Under the pieces are notes generated by a model that worked only from the letters and a program-made list of their open reading frames with translations, was not told where the DNA came from and searched no databases. Position numbers and translations under genes: made by a program. A stretch of 64,000 bases of DNA, from NCBI GenBank assembly GCA_958295665.1, contig OY282559.1, positions 260,778,245 to 260,842,244 on the forward strand, in the 5' to 3' direction. Every line of letters starts with the position of its first letter. The first letter of the stretch is position 1. Positions 31,446 through 42,885 of the stretch are shown in pieces. Origin of the DNA: Tipula vernalis (lineage: Eukaryota > Arthropoda > Insecta > Diptera > Tipulidae).

Positions 31446-31974
31446 GCAGAGTTCAAATAGGATTGGAACCGAGTTAAAAAAAAAATGGTACAAAATATCA
31501 TTTCGAATGACCATAAGGTTGATTATTCATTTTGTTGATCGCCATATATGTTATTGTCATTTTTCCAGCGATATTATGTCTAAAAAATTGTAATTTTCAA
31601 TCAAACTCCATGAAAATTACGGGATAGATCACCGAAATGTCGGAATTTTCGAACAAATAACCAACAACACACAAAAATTTATTATTAAAATTAATTAATT
31701 AAAATCTTAATAAATAAGATATTTAAAATAAAATAATAAATTTAATTGAAAAAATTAAAACGAATATTTTTTAATATTGGTGCAAGAATTTTCCTTTAAT
31801 TTGTTGTTGTTTTTTTAACTCTACTCTATGCGTATATACATAGTGCATTTTTTAGATTAGAATAACTCGACTCTACAAATTATTATGTCGAGTCGAGTTT
31901 AACTCGACTCCGTATATAGTTAGAGTTAAACTCGGATTAAACTCGACTCGACTCGCAGCATACAAAGTATATTT
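31446..31974. mobile_element. Fold-back element, second copy (one arm plus loop)
   Basis: The loop (TACGGGATAGATCACCGAAA) and the right arm to about 31790 match 17340-17547. GAGTCGAGT repeats then follow up to GCATACAAAGTA. Its left end appears split from AAACATAT at 24753-24759 by elements B and C, and element D inserted at its right edge. Confidence 0.55.
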
Positions 31975-32471
31975 TGTTACGTTTTTGCCTTGTCAATCAA
32001 GGTTCGTATCACTGGATTGTGAATAATACAAACTCAATTCAATTTATCACCCACGAATTTATTTATTTCACAAAATTTATTACAACACAGTTTATCAATC
32101 AAAATTCACAAAATCACTTTATATAAATTATTCTCAAATTTTACTAATCACTTTTACTTTTTATTTCGCACAAAAACACTTTTTAAATCACTTTTTAATT
32201 CCTTTTTAATCTTTATACTATCGCTTTCCAAATATTACTTATAATCTTACAAGTTTACTCTATCGCGTTCCAAATACTAATAATCCAATTCGATCTTGTT
32301 CGCCTTTTTATATACACAAACCAAGCTTCTCGAAAGTTCACGACTTTTCCAGTTGGAATAGCGTAGAAACATTACGTAACAATTTTTATCATGGAAAATT
32401 CCATTTAGTACAGTAAAGCATTGAGCTATTAGTTTTACTTATTCTATTACACACTAGGTGTCACCGTCACA
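31975..32471 (-). repeat. 3' LTR of gypsy D
   Basis: 497 bp. By eye identical to 34920-35416, including the private CCCACGAATT and AGTAAAGCATTG variants. Confidence 0.92.
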
Positions 32472-32482
32472 CTACCCCTCAC

Positions 32483-34876
32483 CTAAGCCTGTTCGTCCCG
32501 AACAGGACCGAAATTACCTCCTCGGTAGAGGGCCAGCCTCTCTAAATGTACCGCCATTGGTTTACCTCCTTGTCCTTTTCTTGTCCTGTAGGGTGCAGTC
32601 CATATAGGCTGCACTTTCGCCGATAAATCCCCCTTCTTTTGTTGCGAGTTGTGAAGCCACACCAATTGCCCCTCGTGTAATCCCTGGCCATTTACCCGTA
32701 TGGCACATCGAGTTCTCATCCAGTCGCCCGACACTCGCACTCTACCTCGCACAACTCGGCCCTTCTTATCCAATGTCTGCTTAACCTGGTGTTCTTTGGT
32801 TTCCTCAACAATTGTTTCAGATTTCGATGGCAGCTCCTCGCAATGACTGATTGTTACTCGCCTTACTGTCACATCCGTACCGTTAAATTTAAGATTCAGC
32901 TCGATGTTATCGCTGCTCAATATTCCTCGTCCAAAATCCAACACAAAGCCATTCATCCTCATGAAGTCCGTTCCCAAAATAACCTCATCCACAATGTCTG
33001 CGACCAGAACTTCGTGTGGGAAAAGCGTTTCGCCGATCCTTATGCTCACGATCTTTTTCCCTTTAATCATTGCACTCTCCCCATTTGCCATTCTTAATTT
33101 TAACCCATCAACTAGCTGCACTGCTCCTGCGATCAAATCTTTCCGAACAATTGTGTGGGTTGCTCCGGTATCCAGCGTAATAATACACCTCCCCCCATCA
33201 ACACCGCCCATAACTGTGACGCTGCTTCCGCCTCGTGCTTCACTCGTAACAGGGATGGATGTTATGGGGCAACCAGACGGCGAAGCCAGCTTCGGTTCCT
33301 TCAAACTGACTTCTATCCTTTCCACTTTAGCGACTGTTGCCATCCGTTCATCCGATCCCTGCTCTCCTCTTAGTGCTCTTTTCATAGAAGTTGGTGATCC
33401 GTGCCGCTTTCCCCTTGCTTCCAAACAATCTCGCGAGATGTGGCCAATCCTGTTACATACCCAACATCTTCGCTCGCTGCTTCTAGACCTTTGTTCCGAC
33501 CGTTCCGTTTTTACCCGCATAAAAGGTGGCGATCTTCTCTCTCCATGTATTACTTTCCGACAGTCCATTGAGATGTGACCCAACTTGTCACATTTCCAAC
33601 ACCTAAGCCTGCCTCTTCCGACTGTCGGTACCATTCGCTCCATGCTGCCGTTCTTGTCTGAGTTCATTTGGCGCCTAACTAATGACGGTCTGGTGAAGTT
33701 CTGCACGGCCTCGATCGTTAACGCAAACGCAACGGTTTCCGCGAACGTCGCTTTAGGTGACAACATCACCGCCCTGCGTGTCTCTGGATCTCGAATGCCG
33801 TCAATGAATGCGTCAATTTTAAGCCTTTCCATATAATCGGCCGACGTACTGGTATGTGCTAGATGTACTAATCGCTCGATTGCCGATGAAAATTCCTGAA
33901 GTGATTCTCCTCCCTTTTGGTAGCGGCTTTTCAATTCCATTCGATAGATTTCCCGCTTGTGATCACTGCCGTACTTCCTATCCAGCGCCTTCATAATTTC
34001 GAGATAACTGTTGCGATCTTTTTCCGGAATTGTTTGTAAGGCCTCCGCTGCTTCACCTTTAAGGCCCACTATTAACGCTGCGACAAGATGTTCATCATTC
34101 CAACGGTTTTGATTGGCTGCCGTTTCAAATTGAAATTTGAAAATGCCGAAAGATGTTGTACCGTCGAATGTTGGTGGCTTTAATTTAATCGATTGAACGG
34201 TTTGAACCACTTGCGTCGTTGTTCCACTTGCCTTGACATCAGTTAGATCTTTCTCGAGGCGTTGAAATTTTTCCACAACTTGTTGAACCTTCATTTCTAA
34301 TTTTCCTTCAACCTGTTGAATCTCCGTTTGCAATTTCTCTTCAACATGTTGAACCTTCGTTTATAATTTTTCGTCAACCTTTTGAATCTCCATTTGCAGC
34401 TTCTCCACTTCGCCGTGTATGTTAGTAGATAATTCTTGAATTTTCTCGTCCATATTCTTTTGACCTTCGGCGATTTCCCCCATCTGACGCTCTATAATTT
34501 AGTTTGACTGTCTAATTTCGCCCATCTGTTCTTTCATTTCGTATTTAATTTCTCCTAGCTGTCGTTCGTTTTGTTGTTTCATTAGACTCATCTGTCCCGT
34601 CATCTGGTTCATAGCAGCTACTAACTGCGACAAATCGAAACTTCCAGAATGTTCTTGTGTCTTTTCGACCAACGGTTGTTTATCTTCTGCTTTCTGCTCT
34701 ACGGTTGCCGCATCCGTTACTTTCTCTCCGAAATCATGATGTTCCTCGTCCAGCCCTTCGTTCTGCATGGCCTCACGTAGTCGCGCTTGTAAAGCTGCTT
34801 TAGTACCATCAGTAGCCAAACCCCGTTTCTCTAGTTCTCTTTTTAATTCTGGAACTTTTAATTCGTTGAGAATCAT
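32483..34876 (-). pseudogene. Gag-protease of gypsy D, two stops
   Basis: MILNELKVPELK starts at 34876 with an intact SAP region. Stops occur at about 34501 (CAA to TAA relative to copy C) and at 34361-34363. The rest (34333-32483) is open: capsid, two zinc knuckles, protease (LDTGATHTIV), then a jump to the integrase tail that ends RDEQA, as in Pol of copy A. The second stop is shared with copy B. Confidence 0.85.
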
Positions 34877-34919
34877 TTTCTTTTTCTTTTTATTCACAAT
34901 CCCACCGCTGTCACCAAAT

Positions 34920-35416
34920 TGTTACGTTTTTGCCTTGTCAATCAAGGTTCGTATCACTGGATTGTGAATAATACAAACTCAATTCAATTTATCACCCACG
35001 AATTTATTTATTTCACAAAATTTATTACAACACAGTTTATCAATCAAAATTCACAAAATCACTTTATATAAATTATTCTCAAATTTTACTAATCACTTTT
35101 ACTTTTTATTTCGCACAAAAACACTTTTTAAATCACTTTTTAATTCCTTTTTAATCTTTATACTATCGCTTTCCAAATATTACTTATAATCTTACAAGTT
35201 TACTCTATCGCGTTCCAAATACTAATAATCCAATTCGATCTTGTTCGCCTTTTTATATACACAAACCAAGCTTCTCGAAAGTTCACGACTTTTCCAGTTG
35301 GAATAGCGTAGAAACATTACGTAACAATTTTTATCATGGAAAATTCCATTTAGTACAGTAAAGCATTGAGCTATTAGTTTTACTTATTCTATTACACACT
35401 AGGTGTCACCGTCACA
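34920..35416 (-). repeat. 5' LTR of gypsy D
   Basis: 497 bp, TATA box on the minus strand near 35252-35261. A TGGTGACAGCGGTGG primer-binding site follows at 34902-34916. Confidence 0.92.
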
Positions 35417-35583
35417 ATATTATAAACGGGATCGAGTTGAAAAACAACAACAGAAAATCAACAAGCAAGAAAATTAAAACAAAACGCCATTTCTTTGTCT
35501 GCCGCATCGATACAGCAGCAAAAAATAATTATTTTGAATACCCCAAGCACATAAGCGGCGCTCTACGCCTGACTTCACCACTA

Positions 35584-36003
35584 CTAAAGATACATGTTAA
35601 ACCGAAATTGATCTGACTGAGTTTTATCTGAAAGTGATCTGACTGAAAATTTGAGTTGGTGTTTACATGGGACATTTTTATTTGATCTGAGCTGACAGTT
35701 CAAATGTCACTTTGTTCTAAAATTACATTTAAATTATAAAAAAATTATTTAAAATTATTTGAAAACCACTTCGAAAATGTATAAAAACTTTTTGCCTTTT
35801 TCATAGTATGAAAAAATCTGTCAATTCAACTAAATTAAAGTTTATATGTTTAACTCAATACACAAAGTGATTCAACCAACCAAATTTAAGTTGACCGAAC
35901 TCAGACTACTTTCAGATAACTTTCAGTCAAGTCACCGTTTACATGTTGAATTTATCTCGGACGTTTTCAGTCAGATCACTTTCGGTTTAACATGTATCTT
36001 TAG
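35584..36003. mobile_element. MITE with CTAAAGATACATG ends and TA target
   Basis: CTAAAGATACATGTTAAACC and its complement close 420 bp. TA is on both sides (35582-35583 and 36004-36005). The inner TCTGACTGA/TCAGTCAGA repeats extend the pairing. It is noncoding, and the TA duplication suggests a Tc1/mariner-type helper. Confidence 0.7.
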
Positions 36004-36031
36004 TAATAGACGCCGCTAATTTGACATTTAA

Positions 36032-36363
36032 GGCCCTTTCCGAAAGTTATATTTATTTATTTAGCCATACTTATTTGCCGCCATCTTAAATAAGTATGTA
36101 AAATCATCCGAATTGATTTCACATACTTATTTTTTATTTTGACTATTTTGTAACTATAAAATAATTTTTTTAATTAAATTTTTTATAAAACTTAATTACT
36201 ATGTACATAATATCACAATATGTATGCAATGAAATTAACAGAATTTTGGTTTTCGTTTAAGATTTTTTTTTTTGTAAGAACATACTTATTATAAGTTACC
36301 TCGCCAACATACTTATTTAAATAAGTAGGTCTAAATAAATAAGTATAACTTTCGAAAAGGGCC
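36032..36363. mobile_element. Harbinger-like MITE with GGCCCTTTCCGAAAG ends
   Basis: GGCCCTTTCCGAAAGTTATA and CTTTCGAAAAGGGCC form the termini, with ATACTTATTT repeats inside both arms. TAA flanks both sides (36029-36031 and 36364-36366). A related left end occurs near 53621 (GGGCCCTATTTCCGAAAACG). 332 bp, noncoding. Confidence 0.65.
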
Positions 36364-36701
36364 TAAGAACTTTTCATACCAGGCGCCTCGCCTCGAATTA
36401 TTTAGTTACCACAAATGCGAAGCTGAGAACCTTTCATACCGGTGGCGTTGGCTTTGAACATTCGGTTGCTATCAAATATTTTATTTAGGTCTATTTTACA
36501 CGTGAACGTACATATGAGCTAGATTTTTTGGTAAGTATGAAATATTTGTTCAAAAAATGTGATTTGTAGGTTATGTTGAGAAAGCACTTCGCTTTGTGTA
36601 CCACAGAAGAAAGATTAACCAGAATAGACATTGCGTGGACCAAATTTTTTTTTCATCTTACCCTCTTTTTTGGACATTGAAGTATAATTATTTTTGAATA
36701 T

Positions 36702-37145
36702 TGTTACGTTTTTGCCTTGTCAATCAAGGTTCGTATCACTGGATTGTGAATAATACAAACTCAATTCAATTTATCACCAACGAATTTATTTATTTCACAA
36801 AATTTATTACAACACAGTTTATTAATAAAAATTCACAAAATCACTTTATATAAATTATTCTTAAATTTTACTGATCACTTTTACTTTATTTATCGCACTA
36901 CAACACTTTTTAAATCACTTTTTTAATTCCTTTTAATCTTTATACTATCGCTTACCAAATATTACTAATCCAATTCGATTTCGTTCGCCTTTTTATATAC
37001 ACAAACCAAACTTCTAGAAAGCTCATGATTTTTCTAGTTAGAATAGTGTAGAACAATTTTATCATGGAAAATTCCATTTAGAACAGTTTAACATTGAGCT
37101 ATTAATTTTAACTTATTCTATTACACACTAGGTGTCACCGTCACA
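36702..37145 (-). repeat. Solo LTR of the gypsy family
   Basis: 444-bp LTR with internal deletions, no partner, flanked by ATAT (36698-36701 and 37146-37149). It was left behind by LTR-LTR recombination of an older insertion. Confidence 0.88.
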
Positions 37146-37174
37146 ATATTATGAATATTTTGAATATTTAATAC

Positions 37175-37690
37175 TGTGACGGTGACACCTAGTGTGTAAT
37201 AGAATAAGTAAAACTAATAGCTCAATGTTTACTGTACTAAATGCAATTTTCCATGATAAAAATTGTTACGTAATGTTTCTACGCTATTCCAACTGGAAAA
37301 GTCGTGAACTTTCGAGAAGCTTGGTTTGTGTATATAAAAAGGCGAACAAGATCGAATTGGATTATTAGTATTTGGAACGCGATAGAGTAAACTTGTAAGA
37401 TTATGAGTATAATTTGGAACGCGATAGAGTAATATTTGGAAAGCGATAGTATAAAGATTAAAAAGGAATTAAAAAGTGATTTAAAAAGTGTTTTTGTGGA
37501 AATAAAAATTATAAGTGATCAGTAAAATTTGAGAATAATTTATATAAAGTGATTTTGTGAATTTTGATTGATAAACTGTGTTGTAATAAATTTTGTGAAA
37601 TAAATAAATTCGTTGGAGATAAATTAAATTGATTTTGTATTATTCACAATCCAGTGATCGAACCTTGATTGACAAGGCAAAAACGTAACA
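37175..37690 (+). repeat. 5' LTR of gypsy E
   Basis: 516 bp. Promoter-like TATATAAAAA at 37331-37340. It is followed by TGGTGACAGCGGTGG at 37694-37708. Confidence 0.92.
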
Positions 37691-37733
37691 ATTTGGTGAC
37701 AGCGGTGGGATTGTGAATAAAAAGAAAAAGAAA

Positions 37734-39230
37734 ATGATTCTCAACGAATTAAAAGTTCCAGAATTAAAAAGAGAACTTGAGAAACGGGGTTTGGCTACTG
37801 ATGGTGGTAAAGCAGCTTTACAAGCGCGACTACGTGATGCCATGGAGAAGGAAGGGTTAGACGCAGATCAACATGATTTTGGAGAAAAAGTAACGGATGC
37901 GGCAACTATAGAGAAGACAGGAGATAAACAGCCGTCAGTCGAAACAACACAACTACCATCTGGAAGTTTCGATTTGTCGCAGTTAATAGCTGCTATGAAC
38001 CAGATGACAGGACAGATGAGTCTAATGAAACAACAAAATGAGCGACAGTTGGAGACTATAAACCAGTCAAACCTAAAAATGGAACAACAAATAGAGAAAA
38101 TTGAACAACCAATCCAGGAAATTGCAGATGGGCAAAAGAGAATGGACGAGAAACTTCTCGAATTATCTACTAACATACACGGCGAAGTAGAGAAGCTACA
38201 AATGGAGATTCAAAAGGTTGACGAAAAATTAGAAACGAAGGTTCAACATGTTGAAGAGAAATTGCAAACGGAGATTCAACAAGTTATGGAAAAATGTCAA
38301 CGTCTCGAGAAAGATCTAACTGATGTCAAGGCAAGTGGAACAACGACGCAAGTGGTTCAAACCGTTCAATCAGTTAAGTTAAAACCACCAAACTTCGACG
38401 GTACATCATCTTTCGGCATTTTCAAATTTCAATTTGAAACGGCAGCCAATCAAAACCGTTGGAATGATGAACATCTTGTCGCAGCGTTAATAGTGGCCCT
38501 TAAAGGTGAAGCAGCGGAGGCCTTACAAACAATTCCGGAAAAAGATCGCAACAGTTATCTCGAAATTATGAAGGTGCTGGATAGGAAGTACGGCAGTGAC
38601 CACAAGCGTGAAATCTATCGAATGGAATTGAAAAGCCGCTATCAAAAGGGAGGAGAATCACTTCAGGAATTTTCATCGGCAATCGAGCGATTAGTACATC
38701 TAGCACATACCAGTACGTCGGCCGATTATATGGAAAGGCTTAAAATTGACGCATTCATTGACGGCATTCGAGATCCAGAGACACGCAGGGCAGTGATGTT
38801 GTCACCTAAAGCAACCTTCGCGGAAACCGTTGCGTTTGCGTTGACGATCGAGGTTGTGCAGAGCTTTACAAGACCGTCATTATTTAGGCGCCAAATGAAC
38901 TCAGACAAGAACGGCAGCAGGGAGCGAATGGTACCGAAAGGCGGAAGAGGCAGGCTTAGGTGTTGGAAATGTGACAAGTTGGGTCACATTTCAATGGACT
39001 GTCGGAAAGTAATACATGGAGAGAGAAGATCGCCACCTTTTATACGAGCAAACACGGAACGGCCGGGACAGAGGTCTAGCGGCAGCGAGCGAAGATGTTG
39101 GGTGTGTAACAGGATTGGCCACATCTCGCGAGATTGTTTGGAAGCAGGAGGAAAGCGGCACGGATTACCATCTTCCGTGGAAAGAGCACGAAGAGGGGAG
39201 CGGGAATCGGATGAACGGATGGCAAAGTGA
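37734..39230 (+). CDS. gag: Gag of gypsy E, two-knuckle type, C-terminally truncated
   Basis: It starts at the ATG of MILNELKVPELK (an in-frame GTG lies 21 bases upstream), about 498 residues. SAP domain (1-36), shorter coil (about 95-200), capsid region (about 215-385), then two zinc knuckles (CWKCDKLGHISMDC, CWVCNRIGHISRDC). It stops four bases into integrase-derived DNA, with ERESDERMAK as its end. The spacer and protease that follow in copies C and D are gone. It could still assemble particles. Confidence 0.8.
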   Translation: MILNELKVPELKRELEKRGLATDGGKAALQARLRDAMEKEGLDADQHDFGEKVTDAATIEKTGDKQPSVETTQLPSGSFDLSQLIAAMNQMTGQMSLMKQQNERQLETINQSNLKMEQQIEKIEQPIQEIADGQKRMDEKLLELSTNIHGEVEKLQMEIQKVDEKLETKVQHVEEKLQTEIQQVMEKCQRLEKDLTDVKASGTTTQVVQTVQSVKLKPPNFDGTSSFGIFKFQFETAANQNRWNDEHLVAALIVALKGEAAEALQTIPEKDRNSYLEIMKVLDRKYGSDHKREIYRMELKSRYQKGGESLQEFSSAIERLVHLAHTSTSADYMERLKIDAFIDGIRDPETRRAVMLSPKATFAETVAFALTIEVVQSFTRPSLFRRQMNSDKNGSRERMVPKGGRGRLRCWKCDKLGHISMDCRKVIHGERRSPPFIRANTERPGQRSSGSERRCWVCNRIGHISRDCLEAGGKRHGLPSSVERARRGERESDERMAK

Positions 39231-40348
39231 AGCAATTGTTGCTGGTGATACCAAAGTGCCGGATTGTAGAAATTCTGAATGAGTATCATGGAGGAGCAAG
39301 TGGGGGCCACCTTGGAATTAATAAAACTCTAGCAAAGATACGTCAACGATTCTACTGGGCAGGATGTAGGCAGTCTGTGATAGAATGGTGCCAAAAATGT
39401 AACCAATGTGCGGCGGTGAAGGGACCCGCACGCAAAAGTCGTGGAACCATGAAGCAATATAACGTTGGAGCACCATTCGAAAGAATTGCAATGGATGTAG
39501 CGGGCCCATTTCCCACCACTGAGAGCGGCAACAAATATGTGCTAGTAATCATGGATTATTTCAGCAAATGGCCGGAGGTGTACCCCATTCCCAATCAGGA
39601 GACGACAACAATAGCTGATGCCGTGGTAAACAATTGGATTAGCAGATTTGGAGTGCCGATGGAGATTCATACCGATCAAGGACGGAATTTCGAATCGGTG
39701 GTGTTTCAAGAAATATGCCAGATGCTCGGTATAAATAAAACGAGAACAACGCCTTTGCATCCACAGTCTGACGGTATGGTGGAAAGATTCAATGGTACAT
39801 TGGAGGAATATCTAGCAAAGGTCGTTGAGAAAAACCAACGCAACTGGGATCGACATATACCGATGTTTCTGATGGCCTATCGATCAGCTATACATGACAC
39901 AACCGGAATGACACCAGCTAAAACGTTATTTGGAGATAATCTACGGTTACCTGGAGATCTAAAGTTTGGGGCTGTACCATCATCGGCTTTATGTGGACAA
40001 GATTACGTAGACCGAATGAAAGAGGAACTTAATGAGATTCATCAATTTGTACGGGAGAAAATACGGATGTCAAGTGACCGGATGAAGGCTCGATATGACA
40101 TACGAGCAAATAACCAGGGCTTCCAGGAAGGGCAATTAGTATGGCTTCACAACCCGCAACGGAAAAAGGGATTATCACCGAAGCTGCAACCAGCATGGGA
40201 AGGACCTTATACTGTCATCACAAGGATGAACGACGTGGTTTATCGGATACGGAAGGGACATCGAGGTAAACCAAAGGTGGTGCATTTGGAGAGGCTGGCC
40301 CTATACAGAGGAGGTGATTTGGGTCCTGTTCGGGACGAACAGGCTTAG
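39228..40348 (+). pseudogene. Integrase part of Pol in gypsy E
   Basis: An open frame from KQLLLVIPKCRI to RDEQA holds the HHCC zinc module, the DDE core (AMDVAGPF, HTDQGRNFES, GMVERFNG) and the GPY/F end, nearly identical to copies A and G. It overlaps the gag end in another frame and has no initiation signal or frameshift site of its own, so it is probably not translated. Confidence 0.8.
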
Positions 40349-40359
40349 GTGAGGGGTAG

Positions 40360-40875
40360 TGTGACGGTGACACCTAGTGTGTAATAGAATAAGTAAAACT
40401 AATAGCTCAATGTTTACTGTACTAAATGCAATTTTCCATGATAAAAATTGTTACGTAATGTTTCTACGCTATTCCAACTGGAAAAGTCGTGAACTTTCGA
40501 GAAGCTTGGTTTGTGTATATAAAAAGGCGAACAAGATCGAATTGGATTATTAGTATTTGGAACGCGATAGAGTAAACTTGTAAGATTATGAGTATAATTT
40601 GGAACGCGATAGAGTAATATTTGGAAAGCGATAGTATAAAGATTAAAAAGGAATTAAAAAGTGATTTAAAAAGTGTTTTTGTGGAAATAAAAATTATAAG
40701 TGATCAGTAAAATTTGAGAATAATTTATATAAAGTGATTTTGTGAATTTTGATTGATAAACTGTGTTGTAATAAATTTTGTGAAATAAATAAATTCGTTG
40801 GAGATAAATTAAATTGATTTTGTATTATTCACAATCCAGTGATCGAACCTTGATTGACAAGGCAAAAACGTAACA
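40360..40875 (+). repeat. 3' LTR of gypsy E
   Basis: 516 bp, preceded by polypurine GGTGAGGGGTAG. It appears identical to 37175-37690. Confidence 0.92.
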
Positions 40876-40935
40876 ATACAAATTATGCTGTCAAAACAAA
40901 ACTTGATAAATAATTTCACTAACTATACTCTTAAG

Positions 40936-41127
40936 TGTTGTGATCCTGGAGATGGTTCTATTCGGATAAATGATACACCAAGGATTACTGACAGTATATA
41001 CTTTATTTTTAGTTTGTGTGTAGCTTGTCGTGGTGAAAACCTTTCTGCTGTTTTTCCATATGATATCGGCCAGGCGGGGTATATCCCGGCTTGCTAGGAT
41101 AAGGTCGTTCAGACTGTCATCGTAACA
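40936..41127 (-). repeat. 3' LTR of K02A2.6-like element
   Basis: 192 bp, TGTTACGATGACAG...GGATCACAACA on the minus strand. Confidence 0.92.
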
Positions 41128-41320
41128 CTTCTCCCCGCTTTAAGATGCTGTTTATAAACAGTTGAAATTCTTATTTGAATAATTGCGATATGAATGATTA
41201 TAATGATTACAATTGTTTCGGATGTGAATGAAAATAAATGGAAATGGGAAAATGCCTTGTTTAGCACACGTAGTCTCCGAGATAGGCGGTTGGAACTCCA
41301 GCTATAGCTCGTTGAGTTCT

Positions 41321-42841
41321 TCATGGAACTTGCTCCTGGAGCGCTGGCAAGTCTTCTTGTTGATCGTCCAGTAAGTCTTGCAATGAGTCATCTTCTTGTA
41401 CTTCCTCTTTCTCCTCCTCGGGTTCTGGGATGATTTCGAGCTCAATCTCTTGCTTTCCTGAGACCTGGATATCAAAACTGTCCAGAAGAACGTTGTGGCC
41501 ATCGTCGAGATACGGGTAGCGTTTTTTTAGCTGATTTGCATGAGCAACGATCTCTCGTATATCGGTTTGCACCTTGTAATTGACCGTTCCCATTTTACAC
41601 ACGACTTCTCCTGAAACCCAGCGCCACTGGTTGTTGCTTAAGTGGGTTTTAACGAAAACCTTGTCGCCGATCTCAAACGTCTTTTTCTTATCACCGTGGT
41701 GAGTGTTGAACTGCTGTTCCATCTTGTGGTTTCGTTCTACTATAGCTTTCGTAGTTGGCATGAGCAAGTCGAGCTTCGATCTTGCTTGTCGTCCCGTCAT
41801 CAGCTCATGCGGCGATTTCGATCCAAGGTTGTATGACGGTGTGAAACGGTAGTGCTTAAGGAACTTTCGCAAGACTTCATTAGCGTTTCCATCCTTCTCC
41901 AGCTTCTTGAGTCCCTGTTTCAGCGTCTGCACGAACCGTTCTGCCTGACCGTTCCATTGCGGATGATAAGGCGCTGTGGTGATATGCTCGATTCCTCTTT
42001 CTGCGCAGAATTGCTTAAATTGTTCCGATTTGAATTGCGGTCCGTTGTCAGAACGATTGTTTTGCAATCGCCGTGTCTTGCGAAGGCTTCTTCGAGCTTA
42101 TCTGTTGTCTGCTGGGACGTTGTGCTCTGCATCTTGTAGACTTCTGGCCATTTTGAAAAGGCATCGATGATGACAAAATGCCAGAAGCTGTTGATTGGAC
42201 CAGCGAAGTCGACGTGCAATCGCGACCACGGCGCTTCTGGAATCGGCCACGACTGCAGTTTAGCTTTGATCGGTGAAAACGCATTCGTTGCGTAATTCAC
42301 ACAGGTTCGAACTGTTTTTTCGATGTCGTTGTCGAGCGATGGCCAGGAGACTTTCTGTCGAGCTAATAGCTTCATGCGCTCAATGCCAGGATGACCTTGA
42401 TGCAGTTCTTTCAGTATTTCACTGCGGTAGCGCTTCGGAATTATGATGCGATCACCGAAAAAAATGCAACCGTTGATGACTGTGAGCGAATCTCGTCTTG
42501 CGAAGTAGTCTGCAGCCTCAACGTCAGGAATTTGCTCTCGTTTGCGTGGCCAACCCTTCTCAATGCAACTTGTCATTACCTTCAACGTCTTGTCTCGACT
42601 TGTTTCGTACTGAATAGCTTCGAAGGTTACTGGTAGCTTCTTGGCGGTGTCGATAGCGAAGCAACCTAGTGAGTCTTCTGCAATGATCTTTCCAATGACG
42701 ACGTCTTCCTCAGGCTTCTCATGTTGACTAATGAGTCGAGAGATGAAATCTACGTATGCGAAGCTGTTCGTGTCGACGTATTTGATTTCGAAGTCGTATG
42801 CGAGCAAACGTGATATCATCTTGAAGAAGCTCGTCTAATCG
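41321..42841 (-). pseudogene. RNase H tail and integrase, K02A2.6-like
   Basis: From 42819 the frame shows the end of RNase H (AYDFEIKYVDTN, FISRL). The integrase zinc region follows (HQGHPGIERMK, with Tyr replacing the first Cys of the CxxC), then WSRLHVDFAGP and DAFSKWPEVY. A frameshift near 42050 moves the rest to 42067-41321 (SDNGPQF, YHPQWNGQAERFVQ, GDKVFVK), ending in an acidic tail. The RNase H core is missing between 42841 and RT, which suggests an in-element deletion. Confidence 0.85.
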
Positions 42842-42885
42842 GCCGCGATGTTTCTTTATACCAGGAATGAATTTTCCGTACCAAG

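Larger units (their letters stand above)
31975..35416 (-). mobile_element. Gypsy derivative D, gag-protease type, recent
   Basis: Two 497-bp LTRs (31975-32471 and 34920-35416) look identical, so insertion is recent. The interior has the same large deletion of RT, RNase H and integrase core as C, but with at least two stops in gag. Flanks are ATTT and ATAT, an imperfect target duplication. Confidence 0.88.
37175..40875 (+). mobile_element. Gypsy derivative E, gag plus integrase, RT deleted
   Basis: A 3701-bp element with ATAC duplications (37171-37174 and 40876-40879). The two 516-bp LTRs look identical and share a private repeat of AACGCGATAGAGTAA. Gag of the two-knuckle type is joined directly to the Pol region just before integrase, so protease, RT and RNase H are missing. 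Confidence 0.92.

Noticed and set aside
35584..36003. Hormone-response or regulatory element from the repeated CTGACTGA motifs
   Set aside because: The motifs are parts of MITE arms with TA duplications, which explains them without a regulatory role.
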